Below the pieces are notes generated by a model. The model was not told the origin of the DNA, searched no databases, and saw only the letters and a list, made by a program, of their open reading frames with translations. A stretch of DNA of 64,000 bases from Lethocerus indicus (taxonomy: Eukaryota; Arthropoda; Insecta; Hemiptera; Belostomatidae), in contig JACDQD010000006.1 in the NCBI GenBank assembly GCA_019843655.1, positions 20,416,246 to 20,480,245 of the forward strand, read 5' to 3'. How positions within the stretch are numbered: position 1 is the stretch's first letter; the number at the start of each line of letters is the position of its first letter. Both the position numbers and the translations under genes were made by a program. Shown here in pieces: positions 51,394-63,300 of this stretch.

Positions 51394-54300
51394 GTGAGTA
51401 CACACACCGACCGTACTATAGATATAGACCCCGATATACTAACGCCACGGCCGAGAAATCCCCGTCCGGAGATCGGCCGGAGGGGGGCTGGCTACGGGCG
51501 ATGCGGTGAGGGCGGCCCACCCGAAGCCGCCGCACCGAACCGGCTCTCGCTCCCTCCCAGTCGATAGTCCCTTTCCGACACGGCCGAATTCCGTCCCCTC
51601 CGTATTCTTTCTCGACCGGACAGTGTCCGTCGGTCGCCACCTCGGCGGGCGTGAAACCTATCTCTTACCCGCACCTTTTCTGCAACTACCGGCCGCTCCC
51701 TCCCTCGTCGGGGAGGTTTTCCGGTCCGATTTTCGACCCGTCACCGGCGGCTAGGAGGTGAAGAGAGTTATAGACCTGCTTGGTAAAAAGGGACCCCTTA
51801 CAATAGTACTACATTAGCGGAGAGGGGGGGCGACGACGAGGGGAATCGGGAGGGGAAGCTCGCATTTGTGAGGTTGGCCCCTAGGTGTCGCCCTCCACCC
51901 CTCCCGCTCCTCAATGGCTATTCGGGTCATCTTGGATGATAAATTCCTGTCACTCGGCGCCCCCCCCCCCAACCACCTCCACCACTACCCCTCTCCATTA
52001 CCTATGCCGATGGCCCCCGCCTTCACTCTGTCACGTCCGGTGTAACCTCCGAACGGGATAATACCTCACTTTTATCGATATCTCGTAAAATCGAACGTAA
52101 ACTTTCGAACCGCGCATTCGGCAGTGGACTTAATCGAATAACGCGTAATGAGGCGTGTCGTAAATTGTTTGTGTTTCGAATAGTTGACGCATTTAAATGG
52201 GATCTTTAAGTCGGGTAAACACACCCTTCCACAACTGCCCTTCACGCCTTCGTCTTCGAGAGATCGTCGAAAACAGTGGTGCCTGTAGTATATTATCTTT
52301 TGGATCGGCGCGGTTACGGTTTGTCACCCTCCCCGAATAACCTTTCGGTCCCGACGGTAGTGCCGCTCGATACGCGTTCGTTCTCACACGGTACTATACA
52401 ATCTTCGGTTTCCTTTACCCAGTTAATTCTCCTAGGTCCGTCGACTGAAACCGGAAAACGTAACTTTTTTTTCGCAAAAAGATTCACTCTGTTCTATCTA
52501 GAAATATTCCTGGAGACGCGTGTCGTTTGAAATACCGTTCTACCCGTGTACCGAATTCCCAGACGAATCTAGAGAAACCACCGTGTGAGTATTCTACAGC
52601 ATCTCGGAAGAAAACGGTAGTCATGAATCGGGTTCAGTGCGTGCAGGTAATTCGGAATCTAACTCTAGTCGTGCTTACGATTTATTGGATTGGAAGGGCG
52701 AGGCGATAGAAATATGTTATTATGCTTGTTAGTTACTAATAAGTTGTAGGGTGAGGAGCGGTGTTTTGGGCGGGTGGCGGACTGGGCCGCGGTCTCGGAG
52801 AGCGGCCCCGGCCCCGGCCCCCGCCCCCGCCACCGCCCCCGCCCTACGGATAACCTCTGCTATTTTTTCGACTGTCCTCAGAGCGGGTTATGGCCACCTG
52901 TTTTATGCCGTGTTGTCAGAGGTGTGATCGGTTGGCGCCCCCACCCCCCTTCCTAGGGGCTAAGGTAAACAGGCCGGTGGGGACGCGAGCTCGAACGGCC
53001 CGGGACACGCCCATAACCGAGGAAAACTGCTGGGCCCCCGGCGCCCCCCCTGCCCAACTTTCCGCCACCTCATCTCAACTTAAAATACCGCTTTATTATT
53101 AGGAATTTTTAAACTGGGGATGATTCAATAAACGGCGTATGGACGGCGATAGTCAAATAACCCTATTCTTATAAGGTTTGCTCCTGAAAATCTCTCTAGT
53201 TGTAGTTAAGAGCTAGATATTTCCCGACTCGTATTTATTTTTTAATACAGATCGAGTCGGTGAGAGAGTAGATGTGTTCAGTGAAATTCGAAACTATTTT
53301 TCTAGTATTCACCCCAGACAGCAATTAAACTATGCGAACACGCTGATAAACAAAATCAGCAACAACAAAAAAGAATTTTGTAGTTTCGCATTGTTTTAAT
53401 AATTTTCTGTTATAAAAGCTAATTCATGTCCCTCACGGCATGCTTGCGAGCCTCTTAATTGGCTAATTCATATTTTAGAATATGCCAGTTACTTTAAGAT
53501 TCAGTTGCTACACTTGCTGTTGGTAATTCTACACAGTGTTTCATGAATAGACAGTGTCACATTGCAAAATTTACACAACGGCAAGTTAAATCGTATTCTT
53601 ATTTTGTATCGGTGTTTACCTTGAAACCTGTACTCACTTTGGTCGTATTGGATATTGAAATACTGAAGTATATTCTACAGATTTCTTGGTACTTCTCCAA
53701 CGCTCCAATAAACATTGATTTTCCTAAGACCTTGAATTTTTGATTGGAATGTCGAAGGTATTGATGAAATTCTCGGCTTCTAACCGAAATACCGCAAAAT
53801 AGTTTTGAGTTAAGTTTTTGTTTCATACTTTGGCTATTTTGCTTCAAATATGATGTGCGGGTCAAATCTGTATATAATATTAATATTTATTAAAGAATAT
53901 AAAAAAATCACCACTCTTTGTTCCATTTGATAAAGCTTATTGATCAGGTTTTGTTGACAGTTTATGGACAGTAGGAAAACTGAAAATGGGTACCGGTGTT
54001 TCCTTAATAGTACCGAATTTTATTGAGTCTTAAACTAATAATTTTTAAAAAACCATTTTTAAAGTAAATATAGTATTTATATATATTTATATTTAGCTTT
54101 ATATAAATGTAGGGCTATTAAATGTATCGGGTTCTATCGGTTAATTTAATGGATGAGTTAAATAAAGAAATGTACACTAAATGTTAAAATAAAATAGGAC
54201 AGAGTAACTTTTCTAGTAGAGATAACAAGCTAGTAACAATATTCATTTCACTTGGAGGTTACAAAAGAATTATGAATAAGATATTTTAACATTGAAATAT

Positions 54301-55277
54301 ATTTCAGTACATTGGGACCCTAACAACTAGCCATCTCTAGTACTGAAATTACCAAATGCAACGGTATTTTGTTTCACAAAAAAATTATAATTTCATTAAT
54401 TTCAGTACTCCTGTTTCAGTTGGTTTCCGAAAAAAGGGAACTTTGACTTTGGGTGGAGGGGAGGAGGGACAATGATTAGGTTGGGAGGTGGCCCCGGGCG
54501 CATCTGAGTTGTAAATGCAATTCTTTCTTAAAAGAAAACTTTTACCCTTGCATTCGGCTCATGAATAAAACGGAATAAATTGATCCTCGGGCATATGCTG
54601 TTCTCCTGAGGCTATGAATTCAGTGCGTACTTTCTACTAAAAGACCCGACACAACCACGCGAAGGGAGCGAATCGGGGTAATCTGGAGTTTTTTGTTATC
54701 AGATTTTATGAACTATTTTTGTATCGATAAATTTATTTATTTAATTATATATAAGTATTACATAATCGGGCACTTACGGTCATCATACTGAAGTTAATTC
54801 GGCGTATGATATTGTCTGCCGTTCACGTGTTTCCATCAAATATGATACGGCAACTGCCGAAAGACCAGTAAATTACGATTTATGAAGGGAAACGAATGGT
54901 CGGTGTTTCTTCCTGTTTTCGAAAATTCTGTAGCGCCCTTAGATAAGTAGCATATGCATGTGATTTTCATTCGGGTCACACCTCAGGGGACCCATCCCAT
55001 ATTCTGTGTCCTACTTCAGCCTACGGTATTTTAAATCGACTCAACCGCCCTTAGATTTAGACTAATTTCTTTTTGTACACTCCTTGATAAATTAATACAT
55101 ATAAATACGATATTTTTTTGTCGCTTCCAAACGTTTCAGAAACCCCTTCGGGTGGTTTGTGAGGTCGTTATTTTTTTGTCTTGTTCCTTCTTTATATAAA
55201 GTTTATATGTTCAGCTCCCTGTTTGATTTAATACTTTGATGATTATAATGACTGATGAGAATGATGTCTGTTTGCAG
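51394..55277 (+). other. tutl: Proposed first (5' UTR) intron of turtle
   Basis: If the leader exon is right, this 3.9-kb interval is its intron, starting GTGAGT and ending TTTGCAG. Its first part, to about 53.1 kb, is GC- and CpG-rich and includes an 11-base cytosine run (51960-51970) and a CCGCCC-type repeat (52804-52844) that resembles clustered GC boxes. The remainder is AT-rich. An inverted repeat, AGTACTGAAAT at 54339-54349 and ATTTCAGTACT at 54399-54409, lies near 54.35 kb. No other coding exon is recognised. Confidence 0.4.
52804..52844 (+). repeat. CCGCCC/CCGGCC simple repeat (GC-box-like)
   Basis: This C-rich run of CCCCGG, CCCCCG and CCACCG units reads GGCGGGGGCGGGGG on the minus strand, like tandem Sp/KLF sites. 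It sits in a second CpG-rich patch (about 52740-53070) downstream of the proposed promoter. It could mark an alternative promoter or simply be a repeat. Confidence 0.6.
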
Positions 55278-55329
55278 GAAGTGATGAGCGGAGGGGGCGG
55301 GGTGGACCACTGACTATGGGCACACAGGG
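55278..55329 (+). other. tutl: 5' UTR part of turtle start-codon exon
   Basis: The exon begins after the acceptor TCTGTTTGCAG. An in-frame TGA at 55282-55284 means translation must begin within this exon. The segment contains ATG at 55284, in the frame that stops at 55311-55313. It also contains ATG at 55316, whose 13-codon frame runs past the main start and ends at 55355-55357. Confidence 0.75.
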
Positions 55330-55396
55330 ATGGGCATGCCGTTACACCACCATCTAGCTGTCTTCTCCGCCATCTTCATTGCTAACACCATACACA
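55330..55396 (+). CDS. tutl: Turtle, coding exon 1: start codon and signal peptide
   Basis: This exon encodes residues 1-22 plus one base of codon 23 (MGMPLHHHLAVFSAIFIANT, then IH). The hydrophobic core LAVFSAIFIA after a short histidine-containing start is a typical signal peptide for a secreted or type I membrane protein. The start at 55330 has G at -3 and G at +4; a second in-frame ATG at 55336 is possible. The in-frame TGA at 55282 rules out an upstream extension. The donor is ACA followed by GTAAGT, phase 1. Joined to 59499 it creates a serine codon and keeps the frame. Turtle is a neuronal Ig-superfamily surface protein; in Drosophila it is known for roles in dendrite branching and axon tiling. 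The identity comes from the downstream exons; this exon alone would not be diagnostic. Confidence 0.85.
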
Positions 55397-57960
55397 GTAA
55401 GTTTTATACTCTATTAGAACTAGTCTGTTTACTAATTCTGTTATAGTTCATTCAATGGCCCGTTTGGGACCTGGTCCACTTTGGGTGCACCAGATTAAGT
55501 CTGTTAATCCGCCACCCACTCACTCCCAGCGTTAAGTTCTCCTCAACATCCTCAGCAATCCTGTTTCTTCAACTTGTCATATCTATACCTTCTGGCATAT
55601 CTCCCATTTGTCTTAATCTACTTTTCTTAATCTGAGCCAGATTATATATCCTGGTAGAGTGGCCGAATTCTATAAGTACAATATCGCCATCATTAATCAT
55701 GGCAGTTGTCTATCTTATTTTCAGATTTTCAATCCTTTTGAAAATAGAATAATTCAACATGATCCTGTCCTTTCTGGGAATAACCTGTCAAAATTATGGA
55801 GTTGTTTAATTCCGTAATTATTTTAAATTGAAATAAAATTTAAAAACATAACAAGGCGAGCTGACTCGAGTAGAAAAATTGTTGGTCATGTACTTCAGAC
55901 ACTAATTAGAAAAGGAGTCTCTTAAATCCTAAAGGGATTTCTTATAATTATCCCTAATAATTGATTAAGATCTTTTAACATTGGTAATGAGAATACATAA
56001 GCTCGGTTTATCATATTTAAGGTCTTTGCCAATTTCACCTAAGTAACATTAGGTTCCCAATATTAGTAAATGTATTGTCACGAATCATTGAAAAGTGTCC
56101 TTTACGTTCTATCTTTTCGAAATATCCTGACAGTTTCCTTAAGGCCTCGAGGTGAAGATTCCGCCGCTTGTGAAAATACATTTTTCTCTGTCCGTTTTCA
56201 TTTTGTTCCAAACTTAACGTTGAATTTCATTACAGGGCGGTTCCGAGTCACATCAAAATGTGTCGCATAAATGTATATTCATTTCGCTCGGTTAATATTT
56301 CCTCCTTGGTTGGGCCCTACAGAGGAATAAAGTGGTCACTTGAAGCTGTCAGCTTCAATGAGTGCTGTAATCGGAGTTGGGAGAAGGGTTCGATATTAGG
56401 CTTTCAAATTGCTGCCGGGTTTTTCCTTTTATTTTGATCAACTTCGTTCGAATACATTTATTTGATATTCCAGCACTTCAATTTTTATTTATGCTCTGTG
56501 TCGTTTAATGACTATGAATAATTTCATATAACTCTCGACTGGTTATTCATATTAAATTATCCTATATTCTTGATTTATTTGGAAAATGATAATCTGGCGA
56601 TAAACTTCTTAATTTTCCTCCTCATGTCCGTTGGATTAAGACATTCCCACGTGGCAAAAAGCGGATGGCTAAATTATTTGTGTGTTATGTAATTATAAAC
56701 ACAATATTTTCAATTTACTATTTTAGAAAAATATATTAAACAGTTTATGTATTATCCTCGAAAACAATAAAGGTTTTGACATATTCTTAGTTTTAGTTTT
56801 AGTCTGGAAAATTTCATGGATGAGAATTCGCCTAGTACTGGTTTTGGCATGGACATAAAATAGGTCGACCGGGCGCCTTGTAATGAACTTTCCGAGATCT
56901 TATTACTTTTTTCTATATTATTATTTTGCCAATCGGTTTATATATTTATTTGTATTTATTTTAATAAATAAACTAGATTTTCAAAAGTTTTAAGAAAAGT
57001 ATGTCTTTATTAAGAATTATATACCTAATATCAGCTAGCCTAATCAATCTGTTTGTAATCAATTTATTCATTAATACCTATCTAATAATTATCGATCACC
57101 TTTCATTTTCGCACTGCAGGAACCACCTTACAAAGGTCGAATACATTTTCAATTCCATTTAGGGGGTTAGGGAATCAATTTATTTTCGAGAGTGGTACTG
57201 CCGAATAACATCCTAAGCTGGAACAATTTCGGCTTTTCGCCAACGTCGAACAGTGCAGTAGCAACACACACCGCTTCGTTCGTACTTAAAACAACACAGT
57301 TATATTATATATTATAAAAATTCGATTATCTGGGCTCTGATATGCCCCCTTTTTCTTATGGTATCTCAGGTTGGGTGGAACCCTGGAGTCGAGGTAGTTA
57401 GTGAGTACATCCGAAGGGAGTGATGTGCCGCTCAGTAGGTCATTTTGTATTCATTCATTCTCTTTGGCGTACCCCGGTCTTTCGCTTGTGGCCGCCTCTT
57501 CAAATCCCCTATCTTCTTAGCGTCCACATCATATTACAGCACATAATTTCATAGTTGGCAGGCCCGCCTCTCGTGTTCGTTAGCCCAGAGGTATGCCCGA
57601 ACGCGTTCCGCCCGTGAGCCGTCTTATTCTGCAGTCTAAGTGCAGTTCCGGTGCACCCCACCTCCGGCGCCGGCTGCAAAGGTCCAGCTTAGCAGTGCGG
57701 AATCAAAGGGGATTTAAAAGGAGCGATTAACACGTGGTCTGGGTCCGACGGCTTTTGGGATTAGCGAAGTGTTGTGAGGAGCGGTGCCGCGGGGCCCACT
57801 AGTTTGACCCAGTTAGCGATCGCTTCTTCTCGGACGCAGTGGGCAAACAGCCGGACGCCTAGCACAAACAAATGGTCTTTGAACCGGCTTGTAATCGCGT
57901 ATTGATTCCTATGGGAAACTATACAGGCTCCTCTGGCCCTGGGGTAATTGTAGCAGCCAC

Positions 57961-57993
57961 CCCACCACCACCACCGCCACCACCGCCACCGCC
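57961..57993 (+). repeat. CCACCG triplet repeat
   Basis: This run of CCA and CCG triplets within turtle intron 1 lies directly upstream of a TATA-like box. The tryptophan- and glycine-rich minus-strand frame across it comes from the repeat and is not a gene. Confidence 0.8.
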
Positions 57994-57996
57994 CTG

Positions 57997-58004
57997 TATA
58001 AAAG
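57997..58004 (+). promoter_or_regulatory. TATA box of a possible internal promoter
   Basis: TATAAAAG is followed 29 bases later by an initiator-like TCACTA (A at 58026), the spacing expected for a TATA/Inr promoter. It sits inside turtle intron 1, after the signal-peptide exon. Any transcript would lack that exon or be non-coding. Motif evidence only. Confidence 0.3.
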
Positions 58005-59498
58005 GGGCCTTCCGAACGTGCCCTCACTAAGTTCGTCTTCGCCTTCCTGCTCCAATGTTTCGCCCTATTTAATCCCTGTTTGTGTTTACTTAGCGAGAAG
58101 TTATCGGCGGTGCGATTTTCTGCCTCTTATCGCTTGTTTGAGCTGCGGCTTTTATACGCCAACAACAGTAAAGCCGAAACTGGTGTTCTCTACACAATCA
58201 TGAAAATCTTGGAGCGAATAATCGATAATATCCCGAGACTTATTGTTTATAAGATCATAAATTTCCCTTTTACTTTGAGGAAATCTAGGTATTTTGTAAA
58301 TCGTCTCGAGGCTATATTTTACTTCAAATAGCATAGTGATGGGATACTACACCAGCATATGAAAGTATTTTGTGTCTATTTTGAATTTCTTATGACTATA
58401 TTACGAGTAGGACGTTAGAGGGAGTGTCACAAGTTAACCTAATCCATGATTCTGGTCTGACCTAGGATAAACCGAGACATGTAGATGGAATCTTACTATT
58501 AGTTCGGGACTTGCGCGTTTCTAGTCGATAGTGCCAAATAGTCCGTCTCTAAGAGTCGCTTCTTAACACAGGATGGAGCCTGTTTCTTGAAGGGGAAACA
58601 GTAGAAAAGTACGCAGCTTAAGGTTAACATAAGTTACTTAAAGGGAAGAAAAACTAAATCATGGAACAAATTATTCCTGTTATCACTTATAACAATTATC
58701 CATTAATTTAAAATAACATGAGACGGTGATATATTACAACTGTTGGGCGTGCAGTGAATTTCATCTTTCTGCACTCGTTTCTTCCATGTTGTCATTAATG
58801 CGAAGAGAGAAAGCTACTGTCTTCATTAAATAAATTGAAATAATCCGTAAAGGTATTCGAATAAAACATTTTGTAATTTTATAATAGCACATTCGTGACT
58901 AACAATTCTGTTATTTCATTTAACTCCACACTATTAGTGTTAGTAGAAGTGCGTCAAAACACCAAGAATTGTCTGGGGCGGTGGCCACAATTTACTGCAC
59001 ATTATATGTATGTATCTATTAAATTTTCTTTTTACGTATACGACTGTTAACAATAAAACCTCTCCGAATAACTATCGGAATTGTTTGACCGACAATTGTT
59101 TCTAGGACAACTGTTTCTAAGCGGTGGCCCACCTTCTGCCACCACTCTCGACTGAGCAGAGGCTGGAGAACACTAGCGCTTCGCTCGATCATCCTGCCAA
59201 TTTGTGCGGACTTGGGTCATGCCAGAAGATATCGGATCGTTAAGGAAATGTCACGGGCCTCAGACCTTCTAGCAAGGTTATATCCTGTGTATTGGTGACT
59301 TACCGCTGTCGCTCGGTTGACGGAGGGAGCGGTAGTTTTTTCTTTCTTGTGCATACTAAACTCGATCCTACTTAGTAGTCCGTGAGATGGATAGCTCTCA
59401 CAGCTTGGAGAATGCCCACCCGTACCGTACGGCCCTCCTCCCGAAACGCACATTTCGTGGACATTTTCTCTCGTAGATGATTTTCGCATTGTTCGCAG

Positions 59499-59638
59499 GT
59501 GGTTTGAGCGGGTATCAAGATGCAGTGCACATCACCGCCATACTTGGAGAGTCGGTGGTCTTCAACTGCCAGGTGGACTCCCCGCCGGATGACCAAGTGC
59601 CGTACGTACTACAGTGGGAGAAGAAGGTAGGCGACACG
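59499..59638 (+). CDS. tutl: Turtle, coding exon 2: start of first Ig domain (V-type)
   Basis: This 140-base exon completes codon 23 and encodes residues 23-69. It begins SGLSGYQDAVHITAILGES, continues VVFNCQVDSPPDD and ends VPYVLQWEKKVGDT. Cys46 in VVFNC is the B-strand cysteine and Trp62 in VLQWEKK the invariant core tryptophan of an Ig V-set domain. DAVHITAILGESVVFNC and PYVLQW are strongly conserved between insect Turtle proteins, which makes the identification. The acceptor is TTCGCAG and the donor ACG followed by GTAGGC (phase 0). An identical GTAGGC donor 12 bases upstream, after 59626, would remove residues V-G-D-T in frame. I prefer the downstream one because the known fly protein keeps four equivalent residues here. 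Chance homology is very unlikely. Confidence 0.93.
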
Positions 59639-59660
59639 GTAGGCAACAACACAACACATA

Positions 59661-59661
59661 C

Positions 59662-59700
<39 letters not shown>
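59661..59700 (+). repeat. CT/CTAT microsatellite just inside turtle intron 2
   Basis: Repeated CTCTCTAT-type units cover 40 bases, starting 22 bases after the end of coding exon 2 and preceded by a short CA-rich stretch. UCUCU tracts are the classic binding sequence of PTB-type splicing regulators, so an effect on choice between the two tandem donors is possible but unproven. Confidence 0.9.
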
Positions 59701-59701
<1 letters not shown>

Positions 59702-60399
59702 TCTGAAGTGCATTGTGCCCAGTTTGCGCTGCCCTGGTGGTATTCCTTTCGACCGAATTATCCAACCGACCCGCCTAATAAATAACCACCGTTTCAAAAT
59801 GGTCATCTTTACCCACATTTCAACGATTCTATCCTATGATAATAACGGCTTTAAAGACAGCTAATTATTTATCCTTATTTTAAAAAGAATCATCAAATCA
59901 TCGTTATAAATAATAACCTGTTTATGAGTTAAAAAGTATCGGTTGTACATTTGTTTTGTTATTTATTATCATATATTCTTGGGTATTTTAATTAATCAAA
60001 ATTTAAGTTAAGGCGGAATACAATAAGTAGAAAATACAAGTTCTACCTGTCAGTATTTCGGGTATTAGAACCATGTAACCTAGTAATATATAGAAAAATA
60101 TCATCCCTCATGCGGACCTCCGAAAAAAATATCTTATATTAAAAACAAATAAAAATGTTTAATGCCTTAGAATTAATGCCGAAAGGACATATGTTTTATG
60201 ATATGATTAATGTATTTCATGATTCAAATTTTTTTTGGTCAAGAAAAACAATTTGTAATTCTCTCAAACGATTTCTTCATTGAAATAATCAATAATTAGT
60301 ATAAATATTTATTATTAGACAATGAACAGTATCTATATAATGCGTTAATAACGACTTTCTGTAAATCTAAATTCATTGTAAACAAATATGAAAAATTAC

Positions 60400-63300
60400 A
60401 GACTGAAAGTAGAGTAAAAGTTGTATGTATTAAGCTGTATAATTGAGAATAATAGTCAGTTGTCATAATGACATTTTATATGTGAATTGACAAATCACTG
60501 AATTTCCAGCATGACTAAAATGAATAACTATTTCTAATGATAATGAATCTATCATTATTCACTATTATGCATGACACCTCTTTGATTAAATTGTCCAGAT
60601 TTTATACAGGTGTCATTATTATATGAATATGCTCTGTAATCATCGCTGTGTACACCAGTTTTTTCAGCATTACATTGAAATACTATCTTCCTGCAAATAA
60701 GAATTATTGACATTCCTCTTTACACTTGGAAGTATATATTTTATGAACTAATCAAGAAATTTAAAACACCATCATCAGATTTAGATTATGAGATGTGAAT
60801 TTTCTGGGATGTAATAATATTCTTTTACGCATAAAAGTTAGTAATATTTTTCACCCTAATGTTGGAATAAGTTTAAAGGAGGACATATTTAATATTATAA
60901 TAGTTAATCAGACTTTTAGCTCTGTTTAGATTTAGAGATAGTTGAAGAAGGATTTTGTTATTTGATTCCTGATTATTCCTACCTATGTGTACTGGCAGTG
61001 GAACAGCCTGGTTACACACAACCACCAGGGGGCAGGGGTGAGGAACCCCCGAATGTAATGGTAATATGAGAAACCAACTCAAGACTTGGTTGCACACGCT
61101 TCATTAGCGTTTTCTGTTTTAGAAACTTAATTTTGAGCATTATTGATTACAACAAACCATTTATTTTAGTTATATACATTTCTGTTTTTATTTTCTGTTT
61201 TGGGGGGGTACTAAAAAATTATTTGAATTCTGAAATATATGACACCAGAAATATGATTTTTTGTACAAGTGTAGACAAATGTACCACAATATCACTGTTG
61301 CCTAATCATTTTTTGCATGTATCATCCTTTTTGTCAGGACAAAAATACTGACTGCAAAGCACATATAATATGTGAGTCAGAGGAGACAGTACCTTTAGTA
61401 CTGGTATTGCACATTTGTAAACAACCATAGTGGGTAATTGATATTTACATATTACTAAATTGGTTATAATTAATGATGTATGAATGTCATAATCAGTGCA
61501 GCAGTACACAGCAAACCACACTGAGCAATAATCATAGGAAATTATGTCTTACCATTAAAAAATAAGAAATACTTTCTGTTTAAATACACAGTACTTCCTC
61601 CAAAACATTAATAACAATTAGTTAGACCAATTTTACTTTAAATTTGCCTTTATTATGGCCTTGTTTGTAGCAGTAGATTGTTTATTATTAAAGTAACTGT
61701 AATGCTAATATTCTGTAATTTGAAATAATTTTTTTATATACAAAGAAGTGTCAGTATTCCGTCTTAAATAATATTGTGCAGTATTTGGTATTTGGAAACT
61801 AATTGTAAATCTCACAAATAATAAGTGATAAGTACAAAATGTTAAGAAAAAATCTTTAAATAATCTGTACAAATGACAAAATATGTTTAACTCTCAGACT
61901 TGTATATCACTAATTAAATGGTATGTTGTATCAGTAGGACATTTTACAAGTAAAGTCCATAATTAATTACAAATTATTTCTCAAAAGAAGAAAATTATAA
62001 AACTTGAGAGAGATACAAGACTGACACTGACACAACATACATAAAACACAAACACTTTACACTTTATGTTATATTTGTTATATGTAGATATTTAGTATTT
62101 GTTTTATGGTGTGTTGAATGAATGTCCATGTGCATTATTGCATGATGCTACTGTTAAATGTTTATATTGAAATATATAATATTTATTTTAGTGCATGACA
62201 CTTTATTTTGTTACATTTATTTAAATAGATGGGTTAATATTGACCATTTAACGTATTAAATAACATTAAAGAAATGTTTTATTTCTTAAATTAAATACAA
62301 AATAAATAAAGAAAGTTTATATCTTATCAACACCTGAAAAATATGAAAGAATCCTGTGCTATTGATGCACAAAATTGTAGGAAACCAAAAAAATATAGGA
62401 CTTAAGTAGTTGCATATTAGGAATAATGGTTTCTTTTGTATTTCTCACACTGTACATAAGTTATAGACACAATTTATCACAATGGTTCCAACGTTATTTG
62501 TATAATTGTATGTTTCTCAGAGAATGGTTCTTACACATTATTTGACTGTCTGTGGGCATTAATGCATTTCTAATAATTAACAGAAAGTTTATCCTTTAAA
62601 TATAAACTAAAATTATTTAATTATTATTATTACCAATAAACACCAAAACATGACATTTGAAAGATGCAGAAATATAGTAGTGTTCATTGGACAGTCAAAG
62701 AGATATTTTATATATTAAATGCACTTCCTTTCCCTGGGTAATCTTGTACTTTTATTTAATTATTTCTTCTCTTCTATTCTTAAGTTATAAATTATAAAAC
62801 AAATCATCATTGATTGAAATTTTAGTAGTTTCTTTTATAAAAACTCACAATTAATGACTTGAAAGGAACACATTTTAGTGATTTTTTCTTACTGTCTTTA
62901 CCTCTTTGGCATGGACCATTAAAACACATACACCTACTTAAAATTATAATAACTTTAATTAATAATGATAGTTTTATTGTGTTTCACTTCACTCATTAAA
63001 GAATTGACAACTGTGCATATTTTTTAACTTGTAAAACTAAATTCTTCTTTGAAGAAATAACTTATGTTATTATAATAAATAATTGGGTTAGTAATACATC
63101 TTATATTATATGCATGCTAATGCAATTGCAGTTAGTTTAATTAAATACAGCCCTAAATTTATAAATATCTTAGCATTTAACAGCATACCATATATATTTC
63201 AAAAGAATAGTTTAATTTAAACTTACTTAAGTGTTAAATACTTAAAAAAAATACTATTGAAAATTGTATTGTATATTTAATCTATTATACCAATGAGTAT

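Larger units (their letters stand above)
55397..59498 (+). other. tutl: Turtle coding intron 1
   Basis: This 4.1-kb intron starts GTAAGT and ends TTCGCAG, phase 1. It holds a CCACCG triplet repeat (57961-57993) next to a TATAAAAG box at 57997, and an imperfect 15-base tandem duplication at 59091-59120 (GACAATTGTTTCTAG, then GACAACTGTTTCTAA). A TTCCCACGTGG motif near 56644 combines a Su(H)-like site with an E-box. I see no additional coding exon. Confidence 0.75.

Noticed and set aside
51364..51567. 67-codon proline-rich frame starting at the end of the proposed leader exon
   Set aside because: A strong donor interrupts it after ten codons. When spliced to 55278 it stops before the Turtle start, so it is better read as an upstream ORF.
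57761..58027. Minus-strand frame rich in Trp, Arg and Gly
   Set aside because: It is produced by the CCACCG repeat read in reverse; no gene evidence.
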